From: Bacteroidota bacterium
GTDB lineage: Bacteria > Bacteroidota > Bacteroidia > Bacteroidales > F082
Reading direction: 5' to 3'
Length of the DNA: 64,000 nucleotides
Assembly (NCBI GenBank): GCA_018830105.1
Contig: JAHJTC010000014.1
Coordinates: forward strand, 1-64,000
Part shown: in pieces, positions 61,130 to 64,000 of the stretch
How the letters are laid out: every line of letters begins with the position of its first letter
How positions within the stretch are numbered: position 1 is the first letter of the stretch
Notes under the pieces: generated by a model
The model's input: the letters and a program-made list of their open reading frames with translations, nothing else
What the model was told of the DNA's origin: nothing
Databases searched by the model: none
Made by a program: the position numbers and the translations under genes

Positions 61130-64000
61130 TCAATCTGATTTTATGAGTTTGCGGGATATCGTATGATGGCCATCAGTGATCGTCAAAAAATAGATGCCAT
61201 TTGGTTGGATCATTAAATCGAGCTGAATTGTTGTAACGGGTTTGCTCAGTTTTAGCTGATCCCGGTGGATTAGGTTTCTTCCATCGGCTGCCCTAACAAG
61301 CAGACTTACGGTAGCCTCCATATTTTTAACAATAAGTTGGAATTGACCGTTTCCTGGATTTGGAAATATCCTGAGCTGATCCGTATTTGCCAGTTCTTCC
61401 AGACCAATGTTACAGCTGTTAAAGTCGAAGAACACAATCAGGCTGTCGTTGTTTACACAGCCCGTTAATGGATCGGTGACCCTAACCGACCAATCCTGCA
61501 CATCAATCCAATTGCCGTTGGTGAGGGCTTTCTGTCGTTGTGCTGTTGCACCGTTCATCCACAAGTAGCTGAATCCGGGGCCTGCATCAAGCCAGACAGA
61601 ATCGCGCACACAAACAAAAATGGTGTTATCAGTGGGCGTATAAGCTGATGGCGTGATATCAACCTGAGGCAACGGTTTGACGGTGATACTTAGTGTTTCT
61701 TCTACGGTTAAGAAACCATCACTGACTGCCACGGTGTACAGGGTTGTTGCTTCAGGGCTTATTTCCGGATTTGCTGCTGTGGATTGCCAGCCCGAATTGT
61801 TGGTACTCCAGAGGTAGGTATAGTTTTGGCTGCCGCCACCAAAAGCTGTGGCATGCAAATGTGTGGTTTCTCCCAGGCAAATCGCCTGCTGGTCTGCTTC
61901 AACAAATACCCCCAGCTGATCTCCTCCAGTGATAACAGCCGTTTCAGAAATTGCTGAGCAACCGTTTAAGTCGGTGACAAGGAGTGTGAAATTTGTTGTA
62001 GCATACAATATTTTTGTTTGTGGCTGAGGCTGGTACTGCCCGGTTTGCGGGTTGTCAAGCGAGTCGGCCGGTGTCCACAGATAAACAAAATTGCCAGTGC
62101 CCCCGCTTGCACTTCCTTCGAGTGTTGTAAATGTTCCAATATTGATGACTTTATTGGGGCCGGCGTCGGCAACAGGCGAAAGATTTACCGTTATGGTATG
62201 CTGATCCTGTGCTGTATTCATCCCATCGGAAACAACAACACTGTAGGTTGTTGATTGGATTGGTTCCACAACAGGATTCGGTAGGGTAGAGGTGAAGCCG
62301 GAATTAGACGAACTCCAGGAGTACGTGTAATTACCGGAACCGCCAAAGGTGTTTGCATTTAGCTGCACCTGCGTTCCTGAACATATTACAGCGGCATCAG
62401 CAGTAATTTCAACGCCCAGCGGCCCGCCTGTTACAGTAACCTGAACGGCATCATCTGTAATACAGCCCGAGGCTGTGTTGGTAACTTGCAAGTTGAAGCT
62501 GCGCGATTGTTCCAGCGGAACTGTTGTTGGGCTTAATGCTTCCGGATTGTCAAGAAAATTAGCCGGAGTCCAGCCGAATGTGTAATTCTGGTCACCCGAA
62601 ACAGAACCTTCCAAAATAGCTGTAAAGCCATAAACAATTTCCTTGTCATTGCCGGCATCAGCAACCGAGAGCTGCCCTACTTCAACGGCCACACTGCCAT
62701 CCACTTGGTTTTCACCATCCGAAACACTCAAGATATAGGTTGTAGTCACTTCCGGATAAACCATGGGGTTGGCTTCGTTGCTTGTAAATCCTGAAGGATT
62801 GGAAGTCCACGAATAGGTGTAGCTACCGCTTCCGCCGCTGGCATTGGCATGCAGTTGTGAGCCATGTGCGGGGCAAACAAAATCAGGCGTTGCAGTCGGG
62901 TTTATGGATAAAACAGTTCCGGAAACAATTACTGTCATCTCATCTTCACTTGGGCAGCCTGAGGCAGCATCTGTTATGTTGAGTTCAAAAATCTGGGTAT
63001 TTTCCAATGCCAGTGTTGTGGGTTGCAGCAGGCTTGGGTCATTCAGCATGGAAGCAGGTGTCCATTGCACGCTATAACCGCCTGAACCACCACTTACACT
63101 GCCCTGTAAAACCGCAGTAGTGCCTGCCGGAATGGTGATATCTGGTCCTGCATTGGCAGTTGTAACAGCGCCAACTAATACTGTAATCTGCTCAAAAACG
63201 CTGTTTTGGCCGTCGTTCAATTCAATTTGATAGGTGGTCGTTTCATCTGGCACTACAGTTGTTTGGGCAGTTGTGGCTTGCCAGGAGGAAGGCGGCACCG
63301 TTGTCCATAAATAGGTATAGCTGCCCGAACCGCCCGAAGCAGTTGCCTGAAGCGTGCTGCTTTCGCCTGCACAGATCTCGGCAGGATTTGCTGATGCGGT
63401 TACATTCAACAGGCCTCCTGTAGTGAAAATGGTTACCTGATCATCTGTAGTACAACCACTTATATCGTCTGTGATGGTGAGCGTAAAAACAGTGGAATTG
63501 TCAAGGGCTACTGTAAAAGGATTTAGAATAGCACTATTTTCTAACATTTCAGCGGGCTGCCAAGCAACAGTATAATTGCCTGATCCACCTGATACAGACC
63601 CTTCCAGTTGTGTTGTCCAGCCTGTAGTAATCGTTTGATCATCTCCTGCATGGGCAACTGAAACAGGACCGACTTCCACAAAGACTTCATCATCCAGGCT
63701 GTTTTGCCCGTCGAAGACATTCAGTAGGTAAGTTGTGCTTATTCCGGGGCTCACAACAGGATTGGCAAGGGTTGAATTAAAACCTGCGGGGTCACTTGTC
63801 CAGGAATAGGTATAGCTGCCGGAGCCTCCACTGGCGTTGGCATGTAGCTGGGTGGATTCGCCCGGACAAATATTGCTGTCATCAACTGTCGGCGCAATAG
63901 CGAATTCGTCTCCAATTACTGTAATAACAACATCGTCTTCGCTGACACATCCGCCCGAATTGTCGGTAACGAAAAGCGTAAATACTGTTGTTTCTGTGAG
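61130..64000 (-). CDS. Giant Ig/PKD-repeat T9SS-exported protein (5' end outside window)
   Basis: The frame stays open to the window edge at 64000 (956 residues visible), so the gene's start is missing; the internal ATG at 63754 is not a start. The product is built of ~165-residue repeats, each with a C-G-S/T-type Ig unit (CAGESSTLQATASGGSGS, YTYLWTTVPP) and a second unit (DAGPNKVINIGTFTTLEGSA, SGGTGNFVYLWTPADSLDN). At least four and part of a fifth are visible. The end carries CVRDSVWLDAGPGFSYLW and a T9SS type A domain (LRIFPNPGNGQFQL, GIYFLTITDGHHTISRKLIK). Probably a surface adhesin or filament. Confidence 0.85.
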   Translation of the reverse strand, partial: LTETTVFTLFVTDNSGGCVSEDDVVITVIGDEFAIAPTVDDSNICPGESTQLHANASGGSGSYTYSWTSDPAGFNSTLANPVVSPGISTTYLLNVFDGQNSLDDEVFVEVGPVSVAHAGDDQTITTGWTTQLEGSVSGGSGNYTVAWQPAEMLENSAILNPFTVALDNSTVFTLTITDDISGCTTDDQVTIFTTGGLLNVTASANPAEICAGESSTLQATASGGSGSYTYLWTTVPPSSWQATTAQTTVVPDETTTYQIELNDGQNSVFEQITVLVGAVTTANAGPDITIPAGTTAVLQGSVSGGSGGYSVQWTPASMLNDPSLLQPTTLALENTQIFELNITDAASGCPSEDEMTVIVSGTVLSINPTATPDFVCPAHGSQLHANASGGSGSYTYSWTSNPSGFTSNEANPMVYPEVTTTYILSVSDGENQVDGSVAVEVGQLSVADAGNDKEIVYGFTAILEGSVSGDQNYTFGWTPANFLDNPEALSPTTVPLEQSRSFNLQVTNTASGCITDDAVQVTVTGGPLGVEITADAAVICSGTQVQLNANTFGGSGNYTYSWSSSNSGFTSTLPNPVVEPIQSTTYSVVVSDGMNTAQDQHTITVNLSPVADAGPNKVINIGTFTTLEGSASGGTGNFVYLWTPADSLDNPQTGQYQPQPQTKILYATTNFTLLVTDLNGCSAISETAVITGGDQLGVFVEADQQAICLGETTHLHATAFGGGSQNYTYLWSTNNSGWQSTAANPEISPEATTLYTVAVSDGFLTVEETLSITVKPLPQVDITPSAYTPTDNTIFVCVRDSVWLDAGPGFSYLWMNGATAQRQKALTNGNWIDVQDWSVRVTDPLTGCVNNDSLIVFFDFNSCNIGLEELANTDQLRIFPNPGNGQFQLIVKNMEATVSLLVRAADGRNLIHRDQLKLSKPVTTIQLDLMIQPNGIYFLTITDGHHTISRKLIKSD

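Noticed and set aside
57973..64000. Possible CRISPR or DNA-level tandem repeat
   Set aside because: The regular spacing is from ~165-residue protein repeats; the DNA copies are diverged at synonymous positions and the frame is open throughout.

Overview
The window is chromosomal DNA of a Bacteroidota bacterium. The evidence is consistent: many secreted proteins end in type IX secretion (T9SS) C-terminal sorting domains, one ends in the gliding-associated 'type B' C-terminal domain, lipoproteins have Bacteroidota-style lipoboxes, and many genes have the phylum-specific -7 box TAnnTTTG. I cannot place it below phylum. I saw no tRNA, rRNA or CRISPR.

Layout. 1-20.9 kb is mostly ordinary chromosome: a LamG-domain T9SS protein, a CoA-binding protein, outer-membrane and head-GIN-type proteins, an AbgT transporter, an AlgX-like protein, a large exported papain-fold peptidase, DUF4159-RsmE, an LTA-synthase-like membrane sulfatase-fold enzyme, a YggS PLP protein, a Na+/Ca2+ exchanger, and a divergent pair of LexA-like XRE-S24 repressor and DNA polymerase IV. 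Two related MITE-like elements lie at 2.4 and 5.2 kb.

22.9-45.1 kb is a beta-1,3-glucan (laminarin or callose-like) utilisation locus. Twelve tightly packed minus-strand genes run from 45,066 to 25,685 and end at a clear terminator. They encode a clan GH-A glycosidase fused to an outer-membrane beta-barrel, a glycan-binding lipoprotein, a GH16 lipoprotein, a GH94/GH149-type phosphorylase, four GH17 enzymes (two lipoproteins, two without any signal peptide), a GH30 lipoprotein, two GPH-type sugar symporters and a T9SS-exported binding protein. A membrane-tethered propeller-YYY-LuxR regulator follows. No SusC/SusD pair is present. The gene set suggests surface and periplasmic trimming, symport of beta-1,3-oligoglucans, and cytoplasmic cleavage by GH17 plus phosphorolysis. 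Repeated GTATATAC palindromes lie upstream of the first gene.

45.7-51.4 kb is an accessory island. It holds an N-terminally truncated RHS core whose tip is a lipase-like domain with a Ser-Asp-His triad, followed by displaced RHS fragments, each close to a small lipoprotein or membrane protein (candidate immunity genes). A REP-associated tyrosine transposase (RAYT) and several REP-like palindromes are interspersed.

51.7-64 kb returns to chromosome: an exported class-I amidotransferase-like protein, a DUF985 cupin, a PorT-like barrel, Tex, and three large PKD/Ig-repeat secreted proteins, the last of which runs off the window edge.
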